Positions 39,830-53,554 of a DNA stretch of 64,000 nt are shown here, in pieces. The DNA is from Macrobrachium rosenbergii (taxonomy: Eukaryota; Arthropoda; Malacostraca; Decapoda; Palaemonidae), in the NCBI RefSeq assembly GCF_040412425.1, contig NC_089744.1, forward strand, positions 22,071,501 to 22,135,500, read 5' to 3'. The position numbers were made by a program, and so were the translations under genes. Each line of letters starts with the position of its first letter. The stretch's first letter is position 1. The notes under the pieces were generated by a model. The model saw only the letters and a list, made by a program, of their open reading frames with translations. It was not told the DNA's origin and searched no databases.

Positions 39830-40816
39830 CAGTAATCCTACGATATCGAAAACATTGGCTTCAGCCACATCTACCTAAAACCTTAGCTGGTGAGTGGACA
39901 GATGGAATGAAGTTGACTATAGATACAGCATAAGCCTACGTACAAGAATGCATTCTCTCTTCTCTGCTACTCAATACAGCATAGAACCTACGTACAAGAA
40001 TGCATTTTCTCTTCTCTGCTACTCAATACTGCATAGAACCTACGTACAAGAATGCATTCTCTCTTCTCTGCTACACAATACAGCATAGAACCTACGTACA
40101 AGAATACATTCTCTCTTCTCTGCTACACAATACAGCATAGAACCTACGTACAAGAATGCATTCTCTCTTCTCTGCTACTCAATACTGCATAGAACCTATG
40201 TACAAGAATGCATTCTCTCTTCTCTGCTACTCAATCCAGCATAGAACCTACGTACAAGAATGCATTCTCTCTTCTCTGCTATTCAATACAACATAGGCCT
40301 ACGTGCAAGAATGCATTCTCTCTTCTCTGCTACTTAATACAGCATAGGCCTACGTACAAGAATGCATTCTCTCTTCTCTGCTACTTAATACAGCATAGAC
40401 CTACGTGCAAGAATGCATTCTCTCTTCTCTGCTACTCAATACAACATAGGCCTACGTGCAAGAATGCATTCTCTCTTCTCTACTACTTAATACAGCATAG
40501 GCCTACGTGCAAGAATGTATTCTCTCTTCTCTGTTACTCAATACGGCATAGGCCTACACGCAAGAATGCATTCCCCTTCTCTGTGACTAGATGCAGCATA
40601 GGCCTACGTACAAGAACGCATTCCTCTTCTGTTACTAGATGCAGTATAGGCCTTCATACAAAAATGCATTATTCCCACGCACAAGAAAGCATTCTCCCTT
40701 CTCTGCTACTCAATACAGCATAAGCCTACGTATGTATGTAGGCCTATGCTGTATCTACAGTCAACTTCATAGTAGATGTGGCTGAAACCAATGTTGTCGA
40801 TATCGTAGGATTACTG
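39830..40816. mobile_element. Fold-back element carrying a 52-bp minisatellite
   Basis: The left arm (39830-39874 and 39907-39940) contains cagtaatcctacgatatcg and atgaagttgact. The right arm (40741-40816) is its reverse complement and lacks a 32-bp segment present on the left at 39875-39906. Between the arms lie about 15 tandem 52-bp units with the core acctacgtacaagaatgcat, degenerating towards the right end. The last unit joins the right arm through a local palindrome at about 40716-40750. (ATT)n precedes it (39786-39827) and (TA)n follows (40862). No protein is encoded. Confidence 0.88.
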
Positions 40817-40861
40817 TAATAAAGATGCTAACTGTTTCTTCAGTGATACATCTCAATGCTT

Positions 40862-41030
<169 letters not shown>

Positions 41031-41338
41031 CGAAAAGTGTTGAATTTCGCCAGTTAATCAATAGCTTTAAAAAATGAAAAAGTTGAGGCCTAGTCTTATA
41101 TTACGATGCTTTCAAACGATGACTCTCTCTCTCTCTCATTAAAAAGCCTAATTACAATGCTATGTATATCACGCTAAAATATAGATGTATGGATAGAATT
41201 GTAATGTATATATATGAACATATAATTTGAGTGAATTAGAGCGCATTATAGGCCTATAGGCAAAGAACTGATTCTCATTAATTCAGTGACATACCGTTAC
41301 TATTTCCATTCAAAAGCTGAATGAACTATAATGAAAGC

Positions 41339-41339
<1 letters not shown>

Positions 41340-41405
<66 letters not shown>
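41340..41405. repeat. (CT)n array
   Basis: A pure array of about 66 bp. Confidence 0.96.
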
Positions 41406-41407
<2 letters not shown>

Positions 41408-41685
41408 AGAATATCACTCTTGATTATAATATTCAATCTGTTCCACAGTTCACGCAATATTATTCCCATCCTTTCGTTATAGTACCACCTCTGTGAAATG
41501 ATTACAGCAATTTCTCAAATGTCCTATAGGAAAGGGTGAAAATCTAAAATTCTTCTCTCATCATGTAAGAGAATCCCGTATCTGTGAATATAAATTTCCT
41601 TTTCCTAACTCTATACATAAATTTCCCCGTTATTAACCGACCTATAACTTTTTACCCAAAAGTCTGACTCAGCGCTGAGTCAGAA

Positions 41686-41935
41686 CAGTGATTCTCAAAC
41701 GGGAGGCTCTTGGTTCCCCGGGGGAGGAATTTCAAATCTAAGGGGGTTGGGGTGCTGTAACCAGGGAGGGAATGTGTTGTGGCGCGTGAGAAAGAATGTC
41801 TTCTATACATTTCGCATTAATATCAAATGAAACGCCATTTTACACAACTACAGAAGATGATCACGACTTACACTGTTGATAAAAACTACTGCTCCAGACT
41901 GACTCTCGTTTGACTACATGCTTATGAGAACACTC
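41686..41935 (+). mobile_element. Possible hAT element left end
   Basis: cagtgattctcaaac matches the typical hAT terminal inverted repeat (CAGTGgTTCTCAAac). It is followed by the G-rich, low-complexity start often seen in such elements (cgggggaggaatttcaaat). The matching right end was not found, and a retrotransposon tail interrupts the region at 41936. Confidence 0.4.
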
Positions 41936-42018
41936 TTACTTTCTGATGAGCACAATATTCTTCAGAAGCTTGATTTATATCAGTAAGCTTGTTCCATATG
42001 AATAGGGTTCATATTCTA

Positions 42019-42072
<54 letters not shown>
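41936..42072 (+). mobile_element. Very short retrotransposon 3' end with (AAT)n tail, copy 3
   Basis: The shared block gttccatatgaatagggttc runs into (AAT)n at 42019-42072. Only about 80 bp of the element precede the tail, a strong 5' truncation. Confidence 0.75.
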
Positions 42073-42074
<2 letters not shown>

Positions 42075-42075
<1 letters not shown>

Positions 42076-43065
42076 GTTTGAAAAGCATGCTCATGTCACT
42101 ATGATGTTCGAGTGGCAAAAGGTGAGCGGTCGCTTTTACAAGTTAACTCCACCTGTTTTTTATATGCGGTATTATGAGAAAATACTGGAAAACTAGTTAT
42201 TTTTTTAGCAAATACTCTCAGTTGTTATTTTTTTTAGCAAATACTCTCAGTTGTTGACAGATGCGGATTAACTGAGCATAAAGGAAGATATAGCGAAAAT
42301 CGTATGCACATGAAAAATGTTGCGCTTTTGGCCTTCTAAGTACTGGACATGAAATCAAGAGAGGTTTTATGATCCATTGGAATGCGTACTTTTTTTATTT
42401 GCTTTGCAGTTAATGAAATTATGATGTTCAACTCCGGAATTCTTCAGCAGTCACTATATCCGCAAAAAATATGAATGGTGGTTCCACGGGAACTGATAAC
42501 CTGGGAACTTTGTGGAGAACTGTTGAATGTCAAGAGTTCTTAAAGACTTTACTTGACTTTCGCCAGCACTACTTTATTCAAGTAAAAACACAGATACTAA
42601 ACTCGTCCACGAAAATGTAGCCCATACCGTGACTTAATTTCTTATAGGGAGGGTACCAGCATCATAGTTGCTAGACAGATTATTAAATGAAGTTCTGCGA
42701 ATCTACCGGACTGTAATTTCAGCTGAAATGAAATTGTCCTTGCAGCATTTTGCCTCAGATTGGTTAATGGTACTTCGCATGCCATCGTAAATTAACCTCT
42801 TGGTTCCGTTTTGTTTTCAGTTAGTACGAAGATTAGTCTATATAATGCGGGATATCAAAGATATTTAGTTTGACGACGCTTCATAACACGTTTTCAATCA
42901 TGGGATTCCATTTAGCTCTGGCAACCTTAGACCTATGTGGCGAGAATAACTCGCAGTTTCGGAGGTCTTCCATCTCTTTTACCGTTAAATAGAGATAATG
43001 TATTCCCGATGGTCTAGTTGGTTTCATAGTTTTCATGATTGATTGTACCTCCATATATATATATA
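42075..43065. other. Unrecognised intergenic sequence
   Basis: There is a 31-bp direct duplication (tttagcaaatactctcagtt) at about 42205-42257. Otherwise nothing was recognised. Confidence 0.5.
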
Positions 43066-43079
43066 TGTATAACTGAATC

Positions 43080-43358
<279 letters not shown>

Positions 43359-43750
43359 GTTGTCGCCTTCATTGCACCCTGTGTGTTACTGGTTATACAG
43401 TATTTAAATAGTGATTGATAGCCTACTTACAAATTGCCAGCATGATCAGAATAGTTCAACACAGCACTTTGCATACCGACTGGCTCCTTTTTCAGTGTGT
43501 TAATACACTATAATAATAGCTATTTTTACTTTAATAGAAAATTGTATAAGAATATAAAAAGTGTAGGAATTCCTTGATCAAACTACATCGTTTTGCCGTT
43601 GTTTTTGAACAACAGAGATCTCGAAGGCGGAGTCCTTTAATTAAAGCAAAGTTTTTAATGAGTCTTCCAAAATCCTGACCAATTGCTCCGGCTAATAAGA
43701 GAACTTTCCTCATTAAGATGTTCTATCTTGATATTATATGTGTGTGTGTC

Positions 43751-44007
<257 letters not shown>

Positions 44008-44018
44008 TATGTATGTGT

Positions 44019-44080
44019 TGTGATCAGTGAAATCAAGAAGTTGGGTTTGATCGATTATCGGATGGGTGATCTTGAAGCTA
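44019..44080 (+). other. 5S rRNA-like segment (5S-derived SINE head or pseudogene)
   Basis: tgatcagtgaaatcaagaag followed about 20 bases later by atcggatgggtgatct mirrors the internal control region of animal 5S rRNA (ACTGAAGTTAAGCAAC ... TTGGATGGGTGACC) in order and spacing. The 5' third of 5S is not present, so it is not a functional gene. A 5S-derived (SINE3-type) retroposon head is one explanation. Confidence 0.4.
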
Positions 44081-44396
44081 AGAAGGCCACGCCCCTTACT
44101 ACACTACCTAAGGTGATATGAATATGGTGCTAGTTTCTTCATCCTAACACTCAACGCTGAACGCCGAAAGATAAAACCTAATACCTTCCTGCTACCACCA
44201 GCGAGAATCCCGAAATCGATCCCATCAGAGGGAATTGATTTAGGTCTTCCTATGAAATTTACCTAATATATAATTTGGGTGTGGGAAATATAATGAGATT
44301 ATTTTCAAGAAAATTTCATGGTTAGTTTCTAAGATATGGCGTCCCGCTTTTTTTTTTTTTTAGGGAAAGGTCCCAGTACTCGGTTACGCCTCGGGA

Positions 44397-44595
44397 AAAT
44401 GCATCCAGGAAAATGTATCCAGGAAAATGCATCCAAGAAAATGCATCCAGGAAAATGTATCAGTAAATTGTATCCAGAAAAATGCATCCGGGAAAATGTA
44501 TCCAGGAAAATGCATCCAGGGAAATGTATCCAGGAAAATGCATCCAGGAAAATGCATCCAGGAAAATGTATCCAGGACAATGCATCCAGGACAAC
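44397..44595. repeat. 14-bp minisatellite, about 14 copies
   Basis: The unit gcatccaggaaaat alternates with gtatccaggaaaat, giving a partial 28-bp higher-order period. Confidence 0.92.
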
Positions 44596-44639
44596 GTATC
44601 TCCTAAATGTCAAAGGGAACGTTTTTGTAAAATATGTAC

Positions 44640-45145
44640 AGATTTTTTTCTGAGGAAATACGTGTTTGAGCAATAGCTAAGTTCTTAATAAAAAAAATTT
44701 AAAAACGATCTTTTGAAGCTGTGCAAATGACATTACTTTAATACTAAAGCATAAGTATACCTTAGTTTTACCAGACCAATGAGCTAAGCATAATTTGTTC
44801 TTAAAATGTAATGAAAAACGGTGAAGCATAAGTAAATACGTAAGAAATACGTGTTGGAACTGTGATCTCTCAATAAGAATGCTAAAAACAAGCTTTTGAA
44901 ACTGTGCACTTTATAACTGACATAATATTAAAATAAAATTATCTTTTTAAACCGTAACGAAAAACGGAGAAGCATAAGTGAATACTTAAGAAATACGTGT
45001 TGGAAATATGACTAAAATCTTAATAAAAAATAATAAAAAACCAGCTTCTGAAACTGTGCAAATGACATCACCTTAATAACCAAACCATAATTTGTTCTTA
45101 AACTGTAACGAAGTGTAGAGAAGCTTAAGTAAATACTTAAGAAAA
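44640..45145. repeat. Diverged tandem repeats, three copies of 145-190 bp
   Basis: Each copy contains aaatacgtgtt, a cttttgaaactgtgcaaatg-like block and gaagcataagtaaatac-like sequence in the same order (copy starts near 44656, 44846 and 44991). Confidence 0.75.
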
Positions 45146-45319
45146 GTTCGAGACGAGTCTTCTAGCGAGAAGCCGAAGAAATACAAAGATAATGCTGTTA
45201 AGGGAAGAAGACCTCAAAGATTAAAGAAGAAGAAACAGCAGTGCAAGATCGGATAAGAACCACTGGACAGCCTTATAGTAACAAACCATCCCTGATGGTG
45301 ATATTCTTCTTCTTTATTT

Positions 45320-45624
45320 TTTCACCAAATCTCCTTGTAATTTCAATCATTTACTTGCATTTATATCTGTTTATTTATTACTTCGTTGATTTACTTTTTT
45401 TTAACCTACATTTTTATCTGTTTATTTATTTATTTGCTCATTAATTTTGTCCTTTTCGTAAGTGATCTCTTCAATCTGTATTTCCCATTGCCTTTCTTTC
45501 TAATGAACACCTTAATATTCTTTGGAAGCTTGAATTTCAAGTCAGTGGCCCCTGTGGTGGGCTTGTTCCAAATGAATAGGGTTCATCTTATAAATAATGA
45601 TAATGATAATATAATAATAATAAT
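45320..45624 (+). mobile_element. Retrotransposon 3' end with (AAT)n tail, copy 4
   Basis: The shared 3' block (tattctttggaagcttgaat, ttccaaatgaatagggttca) ends in an impure (AAT)n at 45593-45624. It holds only 3' untranslated sequence. Confidence 0.7.
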
Positions 45625-46032
45625 TTACCAAACTTCTTTCTTGAATGGGATGTTTAATAAACAACAGTGACGCGTTTTGCTATGAAACAACACTTGTGCA
45701 AAATTCTACGGAAGTTATCAGTAATTATTCACAGCATTCGAGCAACAGTGCTAAACGATATCTAATTAATAATGATACTTATCATATCCTACGCAAACAA
45801 GTAAAATCTCAATTAATTAAAGGTCTTTAACAGAATGTTACAGCAGTAAGATAATGATGAATATATAAAAAATTACACAGAAAAGACGAGACTTTATCTG
45901 CGTTCAGTGCTTATCTTAATATTCGACTGCGCATGGACTCTGCCGTATCATAATTCATCGTTCATGACCTCCAAATAAAATTAAGAAATTTCCAATAGTT
46001 ATATTAGTCTCGGCAATGGTCTCTTATCGCCG

Positions 46033-46404
46033 ATGACAAGGGACTTTCCCAAGGTCCCTCTGGTTCTGTCACAACGGCCACTGAAGTCGAAACATTTAGC
46101 GCAGCCGCGCAGGGACCATCACATCCTAGATGGCGCTGTGAGCGTCCATATCTGTTTCAGGTTTGTGAGATTGTACTTCACTGCGACTGATAAGAACGTT
46201 TCGCTCGATATTATACTTCTAAAGGGGTCTACTGGTGACTTTGTTGGAAGTGGAGGAAATATCTTATTGGATGGAACTTTTTCCTTGTTAGTTAATGAAA
46301 AAAACCATGATTTGATAGAATTTTGGTGTTTTAGATCTAAAGTAGGGTTACAGTATGGTCCAACTCGGTCATCGGTTGTTCTTAATCAGCTGTGGTTTAA
46401 ATAA
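46033..46404 (+). other. Unassigned 123-codon open frame
   Basis: This is the longest ATG-started frame in the desert that does not arise from a tandem repeat. I recognise no domain, signal peptide or family. It runs straight into a CT array. Chance alone can give a frame of this length in 64 kb, so it is listed only as a candidate. Confidence 0.15.
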
Positions 46405-46406
46405 AG

Positions 46407-46523
<117 letters not shown>

Positions 46524-46844
46524 TAAATTATATGTGTGTGTGAATTTTTCTCACTTATACAGACGTAACTCTGTAGATTCACAAACATTAATTCAAAGAT
46601 ATATAATCGAATGTAAAAGGTGCTGGTATGCTCATACGTGTGCACAGGCCTAATACATTTCCATGTAATAACTAAATTTATAAAAAAAGGAATAGCATAT
46701 TCACAATTAATACCTTTCAAAAATTAATGTTTCGTTCCTTTAAAGATGTGAAAGCGTTGCTTCGCGGGTAAAAATTTATAGAAAGTTTATAGAAAATTTT
46801 ATGCAGAATGCGCCAGTCTGAAAGTATGCGGCAAAAGAGAGGCA

Positions 46845-47070
46845 TAAAGACACTGATGGAATGGAACGGAATAAAAAAATTTAGGCCTAGGCCAAGCGCT
46901 GGCACCCATGAGGTCAGTCAGTGCTGAAAGGGAAATTGAGAGTGAAAAGTTTTAAAAGGTGTAACAGGAGGAAAACCTCAAAGCAGTTGCATTGTGAAAC
47001 AATTGTTAGGAGAGGGTGGAAAGTAAGGTGGAAGAAAGCGAATGTGAACGGAGGTACAGTAAAAGGAAGA
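46845..47070 (+). mobile_element. Dispersed repeat family A, copy 3
   Basis: It contains ggccaagcgctggcacccat, gtaacaggaggaaaacctc and acaattgttaggagagggtg. It preserves a middle segment missing from copies 1 and 2 and lacks the 3' part. A family B MITE starts about 50 bp later. Confidence 0.75.
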
Positions 47071-47121
47071 TCCAACAAATTTGACTTTGTGTGAGAATGC
47101 TTAAAAAAAAAAGAAGTAAAA

Positions 47122-47530
47122 TATGCGCCGAAGTGTCTCCGGCGCAATCGAGTTTTCTGTAAAGCCGCTACAGGGTATAATCAAGGTCACCGAAAATAAA
47201 TCTATCTTTCGGTGGTTACTGTATAATGCTGTATGAGCCGCGGCCCACGAAACTTTAACCACGACCCGGTGGTGTCCTAGCCTATATCGTTGCCAGAAGC
47301 ACGATTATGGCTAACTTTAACCTTAAATGAAATAAAAACTACCGCGGCTAGAGGGCTGCAATTTGGTATGTTTGATAATTGGAGGGTGGATGATCAACAT
47401 ACCAATTTGCAGCCCTCTAGCCTCGGTAGTTTTTAAGATCTGAGGTCGGACAGAAAAAAATACGCACAGAAAAAAGTGTGGACGGACAGACAAAGCCGGC
47501 ACAGTAGTTTTCTTTTACAGAAAACTAAAA
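47122..47530 (-). mobile_element. Hairpin MITE family B, copy 2
   Basis: It runs from gtgtctccggcgcaatcgag to tttacagaaaact in reverse orientation relative to the copy at 33632, with the internal hairpin preserved at about 47336-47433. Confidence 0.85.
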
Positions 47531-47889
47531 AAGGGGGATTTTTTATTTCTTGTACTGTCATACGAAGTCAGATAACGAAAAGAAATCAATAAATCAAAAT
47601 CAATCAACGGCTACAAGCAGATGCTGCCTGTTGCCTACGAAAGCATAAAACTACAAAGAGAATAGCGCTAAGCGCTAAGGTGCTAATGATGAGCGTGTGA
47701 GCGCTTCCTGCATTAATTGCCTTCAAAATAAGCAGAACCTCCATGTTTTACTGACATTGCTCAAAATAGCACGCTTGATTATAATTAGATAATTATCCAC
47801 GTCTGATCTTGGGGGCTGAAGACTGATAATAAATAATTATTGTTGCTAATGAGATCCAGTGATTTCATCAAAGCAGTTCGAGCGAGTGA

Positions 47890-47891
<2 letters not shown>

Positions 47892-47959
<68 letters not shown>
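47892..47959. repeat. (GA)n array
   Basis: A pure array of about 68 bp. Confidence 0.96.
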
Positions 47960-47961
<2 letters not shown>

Positions 47962-48289
47962 AATTAACGAAATCATTTTATCATGTGCATTTTTGGTGAG
48001 ATGATCCTGTATTCGAATATCAGAAATAAAATTCTGCGTCTATGAAGATTAATTCTAAATCATTCTTCTCGGAGATTGTGTAGAATCCTAAGGGGAAGGA
48101 GTTGACTTTGAAAATGGAAAGGAAAACTTTTCAAAACGTATGAAATCTCATTTTTTATTTATAACAATATCGTTAAAGTGCATTATGATATATTATTTTT
48201 CTGATACATTGTAAAATGCACTAAAGAGACTTATTCATAACATTCGAACTTGCCTACGGTGCAGTAGTTCTTCGTATATAATTACCCTC

Positions 48290-48574
48290 TCAGTTCTTCA
48301 TTGGAGGGCTGGGTAGAGCTGTCGGCTAGCACGCTGTTGGCCCAGCGTTCGACTCTCCAACTGGCCAATGAAGAATTAGAGGAATTTATTTCTGGTGATA
48401 GAAATTCATTTCTCGTCATAATGTGGTTCGGATTCCACAATAAGCTGTAGGTCCCGTTGCTAGGTAACCAACTGGTTCTTAGCCACGTAAAATAAATCTA
48501 ATCCTTCGGGCCAGCCCTCTCTAGGAGAGCTGTTAATCAGCTCAGTGGTCTGGTTAAACTAAGATATGCTTCTT
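48290..48574 (+). mobile_element. tRNA-type SINE, copy 1, with 11-bp target duplication
   Basis: The head has a B-box-like gcgttcgactctcc. The body contains gttgctaggtaaccaactgg and gaattagaggaatttatttc, shared almost base for base with the copy at 61246. taattaccctc occurs on both sides (48279-48289 and 48575-48585), a target-site duplication. The insertion lies at the edge of a family A repeat. Confidence 0.85.
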
Positions 48575-48579
48575 TAATT

Positions 48580-48898
48580 ACCCTCCCCGTAGCGGGGTAG
48601 GGCCGTCAGTGCACCTCATGCGGTGCACTGTAGGCATTACTAAAGGTTCTTTGCAGCGTCCCTGCGGCACCTAGCTGCAACCCCTTTCATTCCTTTTACT
48701 ATACCTCCATTCATATTATCTTTCTTCCATCTTGCTATCACTAACAATTATTTCGAAGTGCAACTGCGAGGTTTTCCTCCTGTTACACCTTTCAAACCTA
48801 CCTACTCTCAACTTTCCTCTCCAGCGCTGAGTGACCTCATAGGTCACAGTGCTTGGTCTTTGGCCTAAACTCTATATTCCAATCCATTCTAATTACGC
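48580..48898 (-). mobile_element. Dispersed repeat family A, copy 4 (reverse)
   Basis: In reverse orientation it contains ggttctttgcagcgtccctg, cctcctgttacacctttcaa and gtgacctcataggtcacagt. This is the most complete copy and defines the family's length at roughly 310 bp. Confidence 0.8.
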
Positions 48899-48939
48899 TA
48901 TCAATACCTTTCAGAAAGTGATATCAAATAAGTAAAAAA

Positions 48940-49327
48940 TGAGCAATCGAGTTTTCTTTATAGCATATATTCAAGGCCACCGAAAATAGATCTATCTTTC
49001 GGTGGTCTCGGCATGATGATGTATGAGACGCGGCCCATGAAACTTTAACCGCGGCCCCGGTGGTGGCCTATCCTATATCGTTGCCAGAAGCACGATTATG
49101 GCTAACTTTAACCTTAAATGAAATAAAAACTACTTAGGCTAGAGGGCTGCAATTTGGTGTATTTGATGATTGGAGGGTGGATGATCAACATACCAATTTG
49201 CAGCCCTCTAGCCTCAGTAGCTTTTAAGATCTGAGGACGGACAGAAAAAGTGCGCACAGAAAAAAGCGCCGACGGAATACAGTGCGGACGGACAGACAAA
49301 GCCGGCACAATAGCTTTCTTTTGCAGA
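48940..49327 (-). mobile_element. Hairpin MITE family B, copy 3
   Basis: It keeps the full order of blocks, including ccaccgaaaatagatctatc and the ggctagagggctgcaatttg hairpin arms. The right terminus is diverged (ttttgcagaatc). Confidence 0.85.
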
Positions 49328-49334
49328 ATCAAAA

Positions 49335-50319
49335 AACAAGTCTGCGCGGACACGATTGGGCAAACTTGTGAGTAATTGCAGAGAGTCGGGGCCGATCCAT
49401 ATTGCTCAGAAAATTACTGCTACACTGCTTCCCTGCTCTGGAAGGACTGGCTGAACTACCATAAGCAATGCAGATTGCACTGCATGCCCAGAACAGGAAT
49501 CTGCAATCACGGGGGAAAAACACATTGCAAAGATGTATTTACCCGAACTACCGTTCAGCAAGGAAATAATCTCTGAAATTCTGCCTCAGAAACCTTGTTC
49601 AGCGTTAAGAGAAACTCTGAGCGATCAGTTTAGAATAGAATCTGCTTAAGATCTCCTTTTCACACAGAATATTATTCAGGAGTTAAGACGTGACGTTTCT
49701 AATTCACAGTGCAGTCCGTGAATTCCTTCTGCTCGCTCTTTCCCAAAAAACATGACCTTTATTTATCCAGAACTCCGAACTCAATTCATTAAAAAAATAA
49801 CGAGAATTTCTGCCTGTCTTCTCTGTGGTTGTGTTAAGCCTGATTTGGCAATTAGGTTTCTGGAAAAAAAAAATAATCACTTATGAACTGAGAAAAATAT
49901 ACAGGTTAATTTTGCTCATTTAAAAATAGAACGACCTGTTGATTAAAGGTAATAAAAGCTACACAGAAAATGTAGACAAGCTTGAAAGCACTGCAATTCA
50001 AAAATACTTCGGCCAATGCAGATTAGTGGAAATAATCAAAGAGAAATGAAGAACTGTGGACAATTTTAATTCGTTCCTTGCTGTAGACCAACCGCTGACC
50101 TTTGAAATTTCGCTCAGAAAATTGGACAGTACGCTAACTTCATTAATTAACCAGGCTATAATTACGCCGTTCGATGAGCTACAGGATAGAAAGGTAGCGT
50201 AATTAAGCAAAACAGCAATTTTTTGAGGGGGTGGGGGCGGATTTTCCGTTAAAGAATGAGAATATTTCCCAAGCAATGACCTTGAGGAGCAAAAGACGTC
50301 GAGATCGGATCCGAATCCT
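49335..50319. other. Unrecognised intergenic sequence
   Basis: No gene or repeat family was recognised. Confidence 0.5.
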
Positions 50320-50580
50320 CTCGAAGTGCGCGGGAAGTGGCATCCAGTCCTCTTAAAAGGGATCGACGAGACCTGCACTTGAGTCCGAGCCTCGACCCTC
50401 GCTTTAGAATTCTGCGGGCGATCGCGGCGGTCAGTTACTTTCCTTATGAGACCTTAAATTTGCATCATCAAGACCGCCCTGTGAATACCGAAGCAGCAAG
50501 AAGAAGAAGAAGGCGGCGGTGGCCTCCTCCCGCCCGGATGAATAAAGCATTTCTTAAACCATAATCTCGCTTTTAGAATT
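50320..50580. other. GC- and CpG-rich island of unknown role
   Basis: GC content is well above the surroundings, with many CG dinucleotides (gcgggcgatcgcggcgg). An AATAAA lies at about 50545. A 75-codon open frame from 50337 is Arg-rich and shows no domain. It may be an unrecognised exon, promoter or repeat. Confidence 0.3.
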
Positions 50581-50667
50581 CCCCCGGGAACCTGTTATTT
50601 TCGCTTATCTGCTTGATGGATGCTCGTGACGTCCGCAGCGCTCGTTGGCTATTGCGGGGAAAAAACG

Positions 50668-50820
50668 AACTACTACGCAAGCCCAGATAATGTCATCTAG
50701 GTTGTAAGTGCATTAATGTATGGACTCACGCACGCGGACAGACAAATATACATACATAAATGAACTACTACGCAAGCCCAGATAATGTCATCTAGGTTGT
50801 AAGTGCATTAATGTATGGAC
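50668..50820. repeat. Direct repeat of about 59 bp with 94-bp spacing
   Basis: gaactactacgcaagcccag and the following 40 bases occur identically at 50668-50726 and 50762-50820. The second copy runs directly into a (CA)/(TA) array. Confidence 0.92.
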
Positions 50821-50827
50821 ACACACA

Positions 50828-52157
<1,330 letters not shown>

Positions 52158-52159
52158 TA

Positions 52160-52865
52160 TATATCAGATTTGTATGTATGAGATGTACGTATGTATAATT
52201 GTGTGTTGCGTGTGTGTGTGTGTGTATATGTGAGTAGGACGCCTATAGTAGGTTTATTACTTTTTCTCAATAAAAAGTAAGCTTACGCCCGGCTGCACCG
52301 TCACCCCGATCTGAATAAATTTCCATAAATTTCGTATAACTCTCAGCTGAAAACGAATGATTACATATGAAGTGCGCTTGATCCATCACCCTCATTCGAT
52401 CTAATTCCTCAAAAAGAAAAAAAAATGTTATTTCATTCCCACTCGCTAGATTTCTACGGCAAGTGGGTTGGAGGAGGTCTCCTGCGATATTAGGAAAGGG
52501 TGGATTAGGATTTAGTCTCGTTTCGTCCCGAAAGGCAAATATAATGACAGTGGTGAAGCATTTTTTAGTTTTCTGTAAATGTGTGAGTGTATGTATACAT
52601 GCGTGTGTGTGTGGTATTTCCTAATGGATCTGGTCTCATCTACCCCTTGAGATGGGAACTGAACTTTCAAGAACTGCAAAATGGTATCTTGTACTCGATT
52701 CCTATTCAGACTTTATCATTTGACTTTACATATTAAGTACATATTACACATTCTGAGCTTGGCTCAAAACGGCTAAGATTCAACGAAGAGATTTATGACA
52801 TTCGCTGGGTGCTAAAATTAACCGAAATATCCTCATGAAATGGTAATGCTCTCTAAGAGAAATCA
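52160..52865. other. Unrecognised intergenic sequence
   Basis: A short (GT)n array lies near 52209. Nothing else was recognised. Confidence 0.5.
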
Positions 52866-52868
52866 AAA

Positions 52869-53259
52869 GACGTTTCTTCGGCGCCATCGAGTTTTCTCTA
52901 CAGCGTATAATGCTGTATGAAAATCTCGATGTGCTGCAGTATGAAACTCTCAGCTACGACCGGGGAGCGCTCAGTTGCTCCCCAGATGCGATCAAGGGAA
53001 GGTGAGTCGGCGACGCCTCCGGAATTGGGCTCGACGGTGCCAGACGCATGATCACGGCTAACTTTAGCTTTAAATAAAATAAAAAATATTCAGGCTAGAG
53101 GGTTGTAATTTGGTACGTTTGATGACTGGAGGGTGGATGATCAACATACCAATTTGCAGCCCTCTAGCCTCCGTAGTTTATAAGATCCTAGGGTGGACAG
53201 AAAAAGTGCGGCCGGACAGACAAAGCTGGCACAATAGTTTTCTTTTACAGAAAACTTAA
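52869..53259 (-). mobile_element. Hairpin MITE family B, copy 4
   Basis: Both termini and the hairpin arms are present. The middle third is replaced by sequence not found in the other copies (about 52920-53050), indicating a local rearrangement. Confidence 0.8.
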
Positions 53260-53554
53260 ATAAGACTCTAGTTCTAAAATGCATCTACAGTACTAGTCCC
53301 TAACATCTAGATTTCTCATGAACTGATGGAAACTAGGGTAAAAATTTAGCAGACAAAGTATCAGAAAGAGGAAATTGGAACCAGGAAGCAGGTGTACGAG
53401 CTCCGGTGCCATTAATTCCACACAAGTGTCAGCACACGTGTAGCGCATATAGCATGACCCGGGCCACATAACGTTTCCTGCCGAAATTCTCAACCGTGAG
53501 AAAATTACAGATAGGCCACTCAGTAGGAGTAGAAAGGATCGGTTGCAATATTTG

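Noticed and set aside
40208..40723. 171-codon frame across the 52-bp minisatellite
   Set aside because: The frame spans the tandem array of a fold-back element. Its sequence is dictated by the repeat unit.
44336..44676. Overlapping plus- and minus-strand frames of about 105-114 codons
   Set aside because: They follow the 14-bp minisatellite, in which three units (42 bp) keep frames open.
46033..46404. 123-codon ATG-started frame as a host gene
   Set aside because: No recognisable domain, no splice partners, and it ends at a CT array. Kept only as a very low-confidence candidate.
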